A stretch of DNA of 64,000 nucleotides from Rhodospirillaceae bacterium (GTDB lineage: Bacteria > Pseudomonadota > Alphaproteobacteria > Thalassobaculales > Thalassobaculaceae), in contig JAGYJX010000019.1 in NCBI GenBank assembly GCA_018401495.1, positions 62,001 to 126,000 of the forward strand, in the 5' to 3' direction. Shown piece after piece: positions 36,576-45,779 of the stretch. How positions within the stretch are numbered: the first letter of the stretch is position 1; each line of letters starts with the position of its first letter. The translations under genes and the position numbers were made by a program. Under the pieces are notes generated by a model. The model made no database searches. It saw only the letters and a program-made list of their open reading frames with translations, and was not told the DNA's origin.

Positions 36576-37436
36576 ATGGCCTACGAGACCATCCAGGTGA
36601 CGCCGATCGGCGGGTCCATCGGCGCCGAGATCGCCGGCGTCGACCTGGCGCGACCGCTCTCGAACCGGCAGGCGCAGGAGGTGCACGACGCCTTCCTGGA
36701 GCATTCGGTGGTGTTCTTCCGCGACCAGCGCCTCGACCCCGAGCAGCAGAAGCGCGCCGCCCGGCTGTTCGGCGAGCCGGTGGCGATCCCGTTCGTGAAG
36801 AGCCTGGACGGCCATCCGGAGATCATCGACATCGTCAAGGAGGCCGAGGACGCCGGGAAATACAATTTCGGCGGCAACTGGCACACCGACACGACCTTCC
36901 TGGAGACCCCCGCCCTCGGCTCGCTGCTGTACGCCCTGGAGGTGCCGCCGCGCGGCGGCGACACGCTGTTCGCCGACCTGCACGCGGCCTACGAGACGCT
37001 GTCGCCGGGCATGCGGGCGCTGCTCGACGGGCTGACCGCCGTGCACACCGGCTCGCGCTCCTACGGCAGCCAGTCGAAGTTCCAGGGCGGCAAGAACCAG
37101 TCGGTGTCGATGGCGATCGACGCCAACGCCGACGGCGACCGGCTGGTCGAGCACCCGGTCGTCCGCACGCATCCCGAGACCGGGCGCAAGTGCCTGTTCG
37201 TCAACCCGAACTACACGCTGCGCTTCAAGGACATGACCGAGGCGGAGAGCAAGCCGCTGCTCGACTTCCTGTACGCCCACGCGATCCGCGACGAGTTCGT
37301 GTGCCGGTTTCCGTGGCGGGCCGGGTCGGTGGCGGTGTGGGACAACCGCTGCACCATGCACCGGGCGGTCAACGACTACGACGGGCACCGCCGCCACGTC
37401 CGCCGCGTGACCCTGCAGGGCGACCGGCCGCACTGA
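36576..37436 (+). CDS. TauD/TfdA-family alpha-ketoglutarate-dependent dioxygenase
   Basis: 286 residues with the non-haem iron facial triad. His103 and Asp105 lie in GNWHTDTTFLETPALGS and His262 in DNRCTMHRAVNDYDGH. Arg277, fifteen residues later, is placed to bind 2-oxoglutarate. The N-terminus, PIGGSIGAEIAGVDLARPLS, is the standard TauD start. Such enzymes hydroxylate taurine, alkylsulfates, 2,4-D or other acids. The ribosome binding site GAAGGAGG precedes the ATG. It follows the dehydratase by 46 bases and probably shares its transcript. The substrate is unknown. Confidence 0.9.
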   Translation: MAYETIQVTPIGGSIGAEIAGVDLARPLSNRQAQEVHDAFLEHSVVFFRDQRLDPEQQKRAARLFGEPVAIPFVKSLDGHPEIIDIVKEAEDAGKYNFGGNWHTDTTFLETPALGSLLYALEVPPRGGDTLFADLHAAYETLSPGMRALLDGLTAVHTGSRSYGSQSKFQGGKNQSVSMAIDANADGDRLVEHPVVRTHPETGRKCLFVNPNYTLRFKDMTEAESKPLLDFLYAHAIRDEFVCRFPWRAGSVAVWDNRCTMHRAVNDYDGHRRHVRRVTLQGDRPH

Positions 37437-37547
37437 TACCCCGCGGAACCCCGGCGTCGTCGACGGGGTTTCGGCTCCGCCGGGGGTTGGCAGCGCCGGA
37501 CGGCGCGGGCACCCTGTGGCGGACGCACGCAACCCGCGGGGACGCCG

Positions 37548-38971
37548 ATGGACTTCGACGCGCTGCTGCTGTCGCGGATCCAGTTCGCCGCGGTCATCAC
37601 CTTCCACATCATTTTTCCGGCCTTCACCATCGGCCTGGCAAGCTGGCTGGCGGTGCTGGAGTGGCGCTGGCTGGCCACCAGGGACGAGACCTGGAAGCGG
37701 CTGTACAAGTTCTGGCTGAAGATCTTCGCGGTGTCGTTCGGCCTCGGCGTCGTATCGGGCGTCGTGATGAGCTACCAGTTCGGGACCAATTGGGGCCCGT
37801 TCTCGGTGTTCGCCGGCGAGGTGATCGGCCCGCTGATGAGCTACGAGGTGCTGACGGCGTTCTTCCTGGAGGCGTCGTTCCTCGGGATCATGCTGTTCGG
37901 CTGGGAGCGCGTCGGCGACCGCATGCACTTCATCGCCACCCTCCTGGTGGCGGTCGGCACGCTGGTCTCGGCGTTCTGGATCCTGTCGGCGAACTCCTGG
38001 ATGCACACCCCGGCCGGCTTCGCGATCGTCGACGGACGGGCGATCCCGACCGACTGGTGGGCGGTGGTGTTCAACCCGTCGTTCCCGTATCGCTTCAGCC
38101 ACATGGTGGTGCGCGACCTACCTGTCGACCTGCTTCGCGGTCGCCGGCATGGCGGCGTTCGCGCTGCGGCGCCGGCCCGACGACGGCGGCGCCCGGCGCA
38201 GCCTGGCGATGGCGCTGGCGCTGGCGGCGGTCCTGACCCCGCTGCAGGTGTTCATCGGCGACCTGCACGGCCTCAACACCGCCGAGCACCAGCCCGCCAA
38301 GCTCGCCGCCATGGAGGGCCACTGGCGCAACGAGGGCGAGCGAGGGCGTGCCGCTGCTGCTGTTCGCCTGGCCGGACGAGGAAGCCGAGCGCAACCGCGC
38401 CGAGATCGGCATTCCCTATCTCGGCAGCCTGATCATCACCCACAGCCTGACCGGGACGTTTCCGGCGCTGACCGACTTTCCGGCCGACGAGCGACCGCCG
38501 GTCGCGGTGGTGTTCTGGACGTTCCGGGTGATGGTCGGCCTCGGCTTCCTGATGATGGCGGTGGCGTTCTGGGGGGTGTGGCGCCACTGGCGCGGGCGGC
38601 TGTTCGAGGACGGCGTGTTCCTGCGGCTGCTGCCCTGGATGATCCCGTCGGGTTTTCTCGCCGTGCTGGCGGGTTGGTTCACCACCGAGATCGGCCGCCA
38701 GCCTTGGCTGGTGTACGGGCTGTTCCGGACCGCCGACGGCGTCAGCGACATCCAGGCGCACCAGGTGGTGACGTCGCTGACCGGGTTCGCTGTGGTCTAC
38801 ACCGTGATCTTCGGGGCCGGGCTGTACTACGTGGCGATGCTGCTGCGGCGCGGCATCGTCTACGCCGAAAGCGAGGCGCCGCGCGCGCCGGACCAGATGC
38901 AGCAGGCGAAGCGTCCGCTGTCGGCCGTCGATGTCCAGGTCGACGCCGACGACCGCACTCGGGGAGGGTGA
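37548..38971 (+). CDS. cydA: Cytochrome bd-type ubiquinol oxidase subunit I (short Q-loop type), two frame breaks
   Basis: About 473 residues after repair. The haem ligand region near the N-terminus is ITFHIIFPAFTIGLASW. The quinol-binding GRQPW motif is in TTEIGRQPWLVYGLFRTADG, and a second haem ligand region is FSHMVV. The protein is shorter than E. coli CydA, consistent with the short-Q-loop (CIO-like) subfamily, often cyanide-tolerant. Frame breaks near 38115 and 38345 are each repaired by removing one base (giving TYLSTCFAVAGMAAF and GVPLLLFAWPDEEAER). With CydB it oxidises ubiquinol and reduces oxygen without proton pumping. It stops five bases before cydB. Confidence 0.92.
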
Positions 38972-38976
38972 GCGCC

Positions 38977-40009
38977 ATGTTCGAAAGCTTCACCGACGCC
39001 ACCGGCGCCGCCTTGTGGCTGCCGCTCGCCGCCGCCGCCGTCATCGGCTTCGCGGTCGCGATGTACGTCCTGATGGACGGCTTCGACCTCGGCGTCGGAA
39101 TCCTGTTCCCGGGGGCGGCCAAGACCGAGTGGCGCGACGCGATGATGGTGTCGGTGGCACCGATCTGGGACGGCAACGAGACCTGGCTGGTGCTGGGCGG
39201 CGGCGGCCTGCTGGCGTTGTTCCCGCTGGCTTACGCGACGCTGCTGCCGGCGTACTACCTGCCGATCACCATCATGCTGCTGGCGCTGATCCTGCGGGGC
39301 GTGGCGTTCGAGTTCCGGTTCAAGACCGAGGCGCACCGGCCGTTCTGGTCGGCCTCGTTCCACGGCGGCTCGGTGGTCGCGACGCTGAGCCAGGGGATCG
39401 TGCTGGGGGCCTTCGTGGAGGGCCACGCGACGCTGGAGGGCGCCGGCATCTGGTCCTGGCTGTCGCCGTTCTCGGTGTTCGTCGGCGTGGCGCTGCTGGC
39501 CGGCTACGGCCTGCTGGGTGCGACCTGGATCGTCAAGAAGACCGAGGGCGACCTGCAGGCCTGGGCGCGCGGCGTGGCGACCCGGCTGGTGGTGGTGGTC
39601 GCGGTCGCCATGGCGATCGTCAGCGTGTGGATGCCGATGCTGTCGCCGGACGTGGCCGGGCGGTGGTTCGCCTGGCCGAACATCGCGCGTGCTGGCGCCG
39701 GTCCCCGCGGCCGCGGCGGCGCTGTGCGTGGCGATCTTCGTGGGGTTGCGAAGGGGCGGCGAGAGCCTGCCGTTCTACGGCAGCTTCGCGCTGTTCATGA
39801 CCGGCTACGCCGGGCTGGCCGTCAGCCTGTTCCCCAATCTGGTGCCGGGGCGCTACGACATCTGGGAGGCGGCGGCGGGCCCGGCCTCGCTGAGTTTCGC
39901 GCTGGTCGGCGTCGTGGTGATGATCCCGATCATCCTCGGCTACACCTTCTACAACTACCATGTCTTCCGGGGCAAAGTTCGCCTGGAGGATGTCGCCGGG
40001 TATCACTGA
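38977..40009 (+). CDS. cydB: Cytochrome bd-type ubiquinol oxidase subunit II, frame break near 39690
   Basis: About 343 residues with nine or so membrane helices. Family stretches are VLMDGFDLGVGILFPGAAKT, APIWDGNETWLVLGGGGLLA and FPLAYATLLPAYYLPITIML. After the break come GGESLPFYGSFALFMTGYAG and IPIILGYTFYNYHVFRGKV. One extra C near 39690 separates NIAR from VLAPVP. It follows cydA directly. I see no CydX-like or DUF2474 small subunit in the 280 bases after the stop. Confidence 0.92.
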
Positions 40010-40056
40010 CGCCTCGAAAGCCTAGTTCCGGCTCTCAGTTGCGGTGTCGCTGCGGT

Positions 40057-40246
40057 CGGAATGACGACAAGGGGGGAAGGGGCGACGGCGTGGCGAGGCT
40101 ATCGAGGCCCGTCGCCGCCGATCCGGCCGGGATCGACCGCTCCCACGCCGCCGTTCCAGTCCTCTCGCCCAACACATCGCCAGCCGGCACACGCCTCTCC
40201 CCCGTCGTCATTCCGGACGTCCACGCGGAGCGTGGGCGAGCCGGAA
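40057..40246. repeat. Inverted repeat / REP-like intergenic element
   Basis: CGGAATGACGAC at 40057-40068 is repeated as its exact reverse complement GTCGTCATTCCG at 40204-40215. G-rich sequence follows in matching orientation on both sides (AAGGGGG and GGGGGAG). The right copy runs into a compound hairpin: TTCCGG (40211-40216) pairs with CCGGAA (40241-40246), and inside it CCACGC pairs with GCGTGG (40221-40226 and 40230-40235). This resembles REP/BIME-type intergenic elements. It fills most of the gap between cydB and the convergent reductase gene; no gene is present there. Confidence 0.6.
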
Positions 40247-40293
40247 CCCACGTGGTGACGGGCGGCGGCGGCGAGGCCGGGGCGGCGGCTGGC

Positions 40294-42343
40294 CTAAAGC
40301 GCCAGGCACAGCCGGGCCGCGTCGTAGATCGCGGCGTGGATGTTGCGCGACGCCACCGCGTCGCCGATCCGGAACAGCTGGTAGCGGCCATCCGGGTTCC
40401 TCACCACCGCCTGCGGCCGGACCGCGATCAGCGCCTCGAGGTCGACCGCGCCGCCGTTGATGGCGTCCGGCTTCAGCGCCGCGTACACCTCGTCGAGCGG
40501 CAGGGTGCCGTGCTCGACCACCACCTGGTCGACCCGGCGCTCGACCGCGAGGCGGCCATACTCGTCCCACAGCTCCGCCACCAGCTCGTTGCCGTCGCGG
40601 CGCACCCGGCGCAGCCGCTTGTTCAGGGTGATCCGCACGTCGGCGCGCGCGAACGCCCGGAAATACGCCGGGTAGTTGATGCCGCCGACATCGGGCGCCA
40701 GGCACCCGCTCCGGGCGTGGCGATCTCCAGCGCCGATCCCGAGGCGGCGATCATCTCGGCCGCGGTCATGCCGGGATGCGAGCCGTTGTCGTCGAACAGC
40801 AGCACCCGCGGCGGCGGGCGCGGTGTCGCCGGCCAGGATCTCCCAGCTCGTGGTCACCAGCTCCGCGCCCTCGACGAGGAACCCGACATTGGGCAGGCCG
40901 CCGGTGGCGACGATCACCACGTCCGGGGCTTCGGCCAGCACCTCGCTTGCCTCGGCGTAGAGGTTGCAGCGCAGGTCGACGCCGAGGCGGCCGAGCTCGG
41001 CCACCCGCCAGTCGACGATGCCGAGCAGTTCGCGGCGCGCGCCAGCGCCGCCGCCAGCCGGATCTGGCCGCCCGGCCGCGGCGCCGCCTCCAGCACGGTC
41101 ACGACGTGGCCGCGCTCGGCGGCGACGCGGGCGGCCTCCAGCCCAGCCGGGCCGGCGCCGACCACCACGACACGCCTGGCCGGGCCGTCGCCCGCCGGGC
41201 ACGATCTGGGGGATCGTGGCTTCGCGGCCGGTCGCGGGATTGTGCAGGCAGAGCGCCTCGCCGCCGACGTAGATCCGGTCGATGCAGTAGGCGGCCCCGA
41301 CGCAGGGCCGGATGCGGTGCTCCTCTCCGGCCGCGATCTTGGCGACGATGTGAGGGTCGGCGAGGTGCGCCCGGGTCATGCCGATCAGGTCGACCTTGCC
41401 GGCCGCGACCGCGTGGCGGGCGGTGGCGACGTCGTTGATGCGGGCGGCGTGGAACACCGCCACCCCGGTCTCGGCGCGGATCCGGCCGGCCAGGTCGAGA
41501 TGCGGGCCGGCCGGCGTTCCCATCGGCGGGATCACCCGGCTCAGCCCTTCATCGGTGTCGATGTGGCCCTTGATGACGTTGATGAAGTCGATGTCGCCCG
41601 AGGCCGCCAGCCGGCGAGCGATCTCGGCGCCTTCCTTCTCGGTCAGCCCGGCCTCGACGTCCTCGTCGGCCACCATGCGGATGCCGACGATGAAGTCCGG
41701 TCCGACGGCGGCGCGGATCGCGGCGATCGCCTCCAGGGCGAACCGCAGCCGGTTGCCCAGGCTGCCGCCGTAGGCGTCGGCGCGCCGGTTGGTCAGCGGC
41801 GACCAGAAGCCGTCGAGGAAATGGCCGTAGGCCTCGATCTCGACGCCGTCGAGCCCGCCGTCGCGGCAGCGCCGGGCGGCAGCGCCGTAGGCGGCGGCGA
41901 TGCGTTCGAGATCGAAATCCTCGGCCTCCTTCGGGAAGCTGCGGTGCGCCGGCTCGCGGATCGGCGACGGCGCCACCACCGGCAGCCAGTCGCCGGTGGT
42001 CGAACTGGTGCGGCGTCCGAGATGGGTGATCTGGCACATCACCGCCGCCCCGTGGGCGTGCACCGCGTCGGCCAGCGCCCGCAGGTGCGGCACGATCCGG
42101 TCGTCCCAGAGGTGCAGGTTGCCGAACGCCGGCGGGCTGTCGCGGTCGACGATCGCCGAGCCGCCGATCATCGTCAGCCCGATCCCGCCCTTCGCCTTTT
42201 CCGCGTGGTAGAGGCGATAGCGTTCGGCCCGGCATGCCGTCCTCGGCGTAGGCCGGCTCGTGGGCGGTCGACAGGATCCGGTTGCGCAGCGCCAGGTGGC
42301 GCAGGCGGTAGGGCTGGAGCAGGGGGTCCTTGCCCGGCGTCAT
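40294..42343 (-). CDS. Old-yellow-enzyme/TMADH-like NADH:flavin oxidoreductase; several frame breaks
   Basis: About 680 residues: an FMN TIM barrel (YRLRHLALRNRILSTAHEP, CQITHLGRRTSSTTGDWLPV, GVEIEAYGHFLDGFWSPLTN) followed by an iron-sulfur segment and FAD/NAD domains (VVVVGAGPAGLEAARVAAER, DVVIVATGGLPNVGFLVEGA). This is the architecture of 2,4-dienoyl-CoA reductase, trimethylamine dehydrogenase and N-methyl-amine demethylases. The cluster segment reads CVGAAYCIDRIYVGGEALC. The second cysteine found in FadH and TMADH is an alanine here and the spacing is one shorter. Frame breaks lie near 42225, 41190, 41045, 40815 and 40705; the first is repaired by removing one base. The neighbouring TAXI-TRAP transporter on the same strand may import its substrate. 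Confidence 0.82.
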
Positions 42344-42359
42344 GATCGGCGCGCGACCG

Positions 42360-42572
42360 CTACGCCCGCGCGTACCAGATCGCCAGGCGCAGCCCGAGCA
42401 CCACGAATCCGGTGACGACGATGCCCATCAGCGCGTCGGCGGCCGATATGTCGCTGCCCTCGGCGATCATGGAGCCGACGACGAACAAGCCGATCAGCAG
42501 GCCGATGAAGAACCATCGCAGCAGGCTGTTCTCGATCAGCAGTTCCCAGAGCGTCTCGATCAGGTTGGTCAT
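42360..42572 (-). CDS. Small membrane protein of unknown function (70 aa)
   Basis: MTNLIETLWELLIENSLLRW starts at 42572 and is followed by two hydrophobic segments, FFIGLLIGLFVVGSMIA and ALMGIVVTGFVVLGLRLAIW, joined by EGSDISAADA. It lies between the TRAP permease and the reductase on the same strand, 16 bases before the reductase start, so it is probably in that operon. No family is recognised. It is too short to be the small TRAP permease subunit (usually four helices), and the large permease here is already a fused form. Confidence 0.6.
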   Translation of the reverse strand: MTNLIETLWELLIENSLLRWFFIGLLIGLFVVGSMIAEGSDISAADALMGIVVTGFVVLGLRLAIWYARA

Positions 42573-42677
42573 CGCCAAGCGCGTACGTTGCGGGCCAAGG
42601 CCGGCTAGCGGGCACGAGCATGACGCGCGGGCCGCGCCTTGGATAGTGGCCTCGTAGTCGGCGCGGCGTCGTCCCCG

Positions 42678-44528
42678 CTAGGCCGTGTCGTCGGCGGTCC
42701 GGCTCTTCAGGAGAAGATTCAGGGCTGCGACCGCAACCAGGATCCCGATGCCGATGGCGTCGGTGTAGAGCCCCGGCTTGATCAGCACGATCGCCGCCGC
42801 CAGCAGCGGGATGCGCTGCCAGAACGGCAGCGGCGCCAGCAGATAGCCCGCCAGCCCCGCCGACAGGCAGACCACGCCGATGGTCGCCGACATGGCGGTC
42901 GTCACGATCGTCACCGGCTCGCCGATCATCAGCAGCGAAGGGCCGAACACGAACATGAACGGCACGATGTAGCCGGTGGCGCCGAGCTTGAGCGCGGCCA
43001 GGCCGGTGTCCCACAGCCCGGCGTTCGACAGGCCGTTGGCGGCGTACACCGCCAGCGCCACCGGCGGGGTGATCGCCGACAGGATCGCGAAGTAGAAGGT
43101 GAACATGTGCGCCGCCTCGAGCACGATCCCGAGCTTCACCAGCGCCGGCACCAGCAACGCGACCTGCACGATGTAGGCCGGCGTCGTCGGCATGCCCATG
43201 CCGAGGATGATGCCGGCGACCGCCGTCAGGAGGAGGGCCAGCACCAGGTGGTTCTGGGATGCCGCCAGCACCAGGCCGGTGAAGTCGATGCCGAGGCCGG
43301 TCAGGGTGATCACCCCGATGACGATGCCGGCGCAGCCGCAGGCAAGGGCGACCGAAATGGTGTTGCGCGCGCCCGCCACCAGTCCGTCGAGGATGTTGGC
43401 GGGGGTCAGGTAGTGGCGGGTCGAGCGGCGCAGGCCGGCGGCGACCAGCACCGAGGCGATGCCGCAGAGCGCCGAGAACGGCGCGCTGTACCCGGCGATC
43501 AGGGCGCCGACGATCACCACCAGCGGCAGGAACAGGTGGCCCTGCTCCTTCAGCACGGTCCCGACCCGCGGCAGGTCGGCGCGCGGCAGGCCGCGCATGC
43601 CGGTGCGCTTGGCCTCGAAATGCACCGCCAGGAACACGGCCAGGAAGTACAGCATGGCCGGGATCAGCGCGTAGGCGGCCACCGTCAGGTACGCCACGCC
43701 CAGGAACTCCGCCATGACGAAGGCGGCGGCGCCCATGATCGGCGGCATGATCTGGCCGCCGGTCGACGCGACCGCCTCGACCGCCCCGGCGAAGGCCGGG
43801 CGGTAGCCGAGCTTCTTCATCAGCGGGATGGTGAAGGCGCCGGTGGTCATCACGTTGGCGACCGCGCTGCCCGACACCGTGCCGAACAGGCCGCTGGTGA
43901 TGCAGGCCACCTTGGCCGGCCCGCCGGCGGTGTGGCCGGTCAGGGCCATGGCGAAATCCATGAACAGCTTGCCGGTGCCGGTGCGCTCGACCATGGCGCC
44001 GAACAGGATGAACAGCATGACGTAGGTCGCCGACACGCTCACCGGGATGCCGAAGATGCCTTCGGTGCCGAGATACATCTGCTCCATCAACTGGCCGAGG
44101 TCGGAGCCGGAGACGAACACCGCGTAGAACAGGAACGCCGCCGCGGTCAGCGGCAGGGCGAGACCGACGCAGCGCCGCGTCGCCTCCAGCAGCAGCAGGA
44201 TCAGCAGCGAGCCGAGCACCCAGTCCTCGGTGACCAGGTCGTCGACGTAGATCATGCGGTTGTTGACGTATTCCTGGGCCCACAGGAGGTAGCCGCAGGC
44301 GACCACCGACAGGGCCGCCAGCACGACCTGGGCGACGCTCGGCTGATCGCGCTCGCCGCCGCTGGTCGGGAAGATCAGGAACGCCAGGACCAGGGCGAAC
44401 GCCACGTGGATGGCCCGGAAGCTGAGCGCGTCGGGCGCGCCGAACCAGGCGGTGTAGAGGTGATACGTGGTCATCGCGAGGCCGATCGCGGTGATCGAGC
44501 CTTGCGCGACGCGTGTCCAGCTGGCCAT
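42678..44528 (-). CDS. TRAP transporter fused large/small permease (TAXI type)
   Basis: 616 residues with about 15 or more hydrophobic helices. The DctM-like part carries AMVERTGTGKLFMDFAMALT, CITSGLFGTVSGSAVANVMT and GAVEAVASTGGQIMPPIMGA. It also has LGMGMPTTPAYIVQVALLVP and FTFYFAILSAITPPVALAVY. The N-terminal helices correspond to the fused small subunit. Fused permeases of this kind pair with TAXI binding proteins, and one is encoded 82 bases upstream on the same strand. Import is driven by an ion gradient. The substrate is unknown; organic acids and amino acids are common. Confidence 0.93.
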   Translation of the reverse strand: MASWTRVAQGSITAIGLAMTTYHLYTAWFGAPDALSFRAIHVAFALVLAFLIFPTSGGERDQPSVAQVVLAALSVVACGYLLWAQEYVNNRMIYVDDLVTEDWVLGSLLILLLLEATRRCVGLALPLTAAAFLFYAVFVSGSDLGQLMEQMYLGTEGIFGIPVSVSATYVMLFILFGAMVERTGTGKLFMDFAMALTGHTAGGPAKVACITSGLFGTVSGSAVANVMTTGAFTIPLMKKLGYRPAFAGAVEAVASTGGQIMPPIMGAAAFVMAEFLGVAYLTVAAYALIPAMLYFLAVFLAVHFEAKRTGMRGLPRADLPRVGTVLKEQGHLFLPLVVIVGALIAGYSAPFSALCGIASVLVAAGLRRSTRHYLTPANILDGLVAGARNTISVALACGCAGIVIGVITLTGLGIDFTGLVLAASQNHLVLALLLTAVAGIILGMGMPTTPAYIVQVALLVPALVKLGIVLEAAHMFTFYFAILSAITPPVALAVYAANGLSNAGLWDTGLAALKLGATGYIVPFMFVFGPSLLMIGEPVTIVTTAMSATIGVVCLSAGLAGYLLAPLPFWQRIPLLAAAIVLIKPGLYTDAIGIGILVAVAALNLLLKSRTADDTA

Positions 44529-44610
44529 GCCCGGTCTCCCGGGGAGGGGTGGGCGAGGCGCGCGGAAGGGACGGCCGCCGGCCGTCCCTTCCGACGCTAT
44601 CCGGTGACGA

Positions 44611-45555
44611 TCAGAGGACGCCCTGTTCCTTGTAGAACTTGGCGGCGCCCTTGTGCATCGGCACGCCGGTCTCCACCGCCATCGCCTTGGCGTCGGCCTT
44701 GCCGACCGCCTTGGCGATCGACGCGAGGTCGGAGACGTTCGCCAGCATGTTCTTCACGACGTCGTAGACCACCTGCTCATCCAGGTCGCAGCGCGCGATG
44801 ATGTGGGTGGAGTAGCCGATGGTCGGCACGTCGGCGTCCTGGCCCGGGTAGCTGCCGGCCGGAACGATGATGCGCTGATAGCCCGGGTTGATCTCCTTCA
44901 TCTTGGCGAGGCCGTCGTCGGGAACCGGGACGATGGTGATGTCGCGGGCCGAGGCGAGGTCCATGATGGCGCCGGCCGGCACCGTGGTGCCGAGGGTGAA
45001 CCAGTCGGCGTTGCCGTCCTTAAGCTGGTTCACGCTGTCGGTGTAGGAGCCGTAGCTGACCCGCGAGAGGTCGTCGTAGGTCAGGCCGTAAGCGGTCAGC
45101 AGGTGCTCGGTGATCGCCTCGCCGGTGTTGCCCTTCTTCTGGGTGGTCAGCGACTTGCCCTTGACGTCGGCCGGGGACTTGATGCCCGAGGAGGCGTTCG
45201 CCACGACCTGGAAGTACTGCGGGTAGAGGGTGGCGACGTTGCAGACGTTGGTCGCCTTCGCGTCGAACGGCGGCTTGCCGTTGATGGCGTCGACCGTCGA
45301 CACCGAGTTCGCGAAGCCGAGATCCGCCTTGCCGCCGTCGACCGCCTTCACGTTGGCGATGCCGGCGCCGGGCAGGATCTGCATGCTGGTACCGGGAACG
45401 GCCTTCTCGACGATGTTCTTGATCGCGCCGCCGAGCGGATACCAGGAGCCGCCCTGAGGGCCGGTCATCAGCTTGAGGTCGGCGGCCTGGGCCGACACCC
45501 CGAGTCCGATGGTCATGAGCCCCGCTGCGACGACTCGCGATACTGTTTTCGTCAT
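44611..45555 (-). CDS. TAXI-family TRAP transporter solute-binding protein
   Basis: 314 residues starting at 45555 with GGAGG seven bases upstream of ATG. The Sec signal peptide VVAAGLMTIGLGVSAQA is followed by ADLKLMTGPQGGSWYPLGGA, the TAXI opening motif. Then come GGKADLGFANSVSTVDAING and TTQKKGNTGEAITEHLLTAY, which line the ligand site. It is the first gene of the unit with the fused permease, then the small membrane protein and the flavin reductase. The ligand cannot be predicted. Confidence 0.93.
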   Translation of the reverse strand: MTKTVSRVVAAGLMTIGLGVSAQAADLKLMTGPQGGSWYPLGGAIKNIVEKAVPGTSMQILPGAGIANVKAVDGGKADLGFANSVSTVDAINGKPPFDAKATNVCNVATLYPQYFQVVANASSGIKSPADVKGKSLTTQKKGNTGEAITEHLLTAYGLTYDDLSRVSYGSYTDSVNQLKDGNADWFTLGTTVPAGAIMDLASARDITIVPVPDDGLAKMKEINPGYQRIIVPAGSYPGQDADVPTIGYSTHIIARCDLDEQVVYDVVKNMLANVSDLASIAKAVGKADAKAMAVETGVPMHKGAAKFYKEQGVL

Positions 45556-45779
45556 CCTGCTTCCTCCGTGGGAGGGCCGACGCTCGATCGCCTGCCCGAT
45601 TGGTTCTGGGACGGCCGGGATTATTAACGCCACGGCTGGATGGGTCCATACCGCAATGGCGTCGTTGTCCTATGGCCGGCGCCTCGGGCCGGCCGGTCAT
45701 GTCCGCTTCAGGGCGCTGCGACTCGACCGACCCCGGCGCTCTGTGGTTAGTGTTTTCCGTGAGGTATGACGTACAGCCG

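Noticed and set aside
34629..38102. A 1157-codon minus-strand open frame
   Set aside because: It is antisense to the dehydratase and TauD-like genes, which have clear catalytic motifs. The translation is repetitive His/Gly/Val/Ala typical of a high-GC opposite-strand shadow.
38149..42345. A 1398-codon plus-strand open frame
   Set aside because: It begins inside cydA, follows part of cydB, then runs antisense to the reductase gene. It is a GC-rich shadow joined to a frame-shifted cyd frame, not a giant protein.
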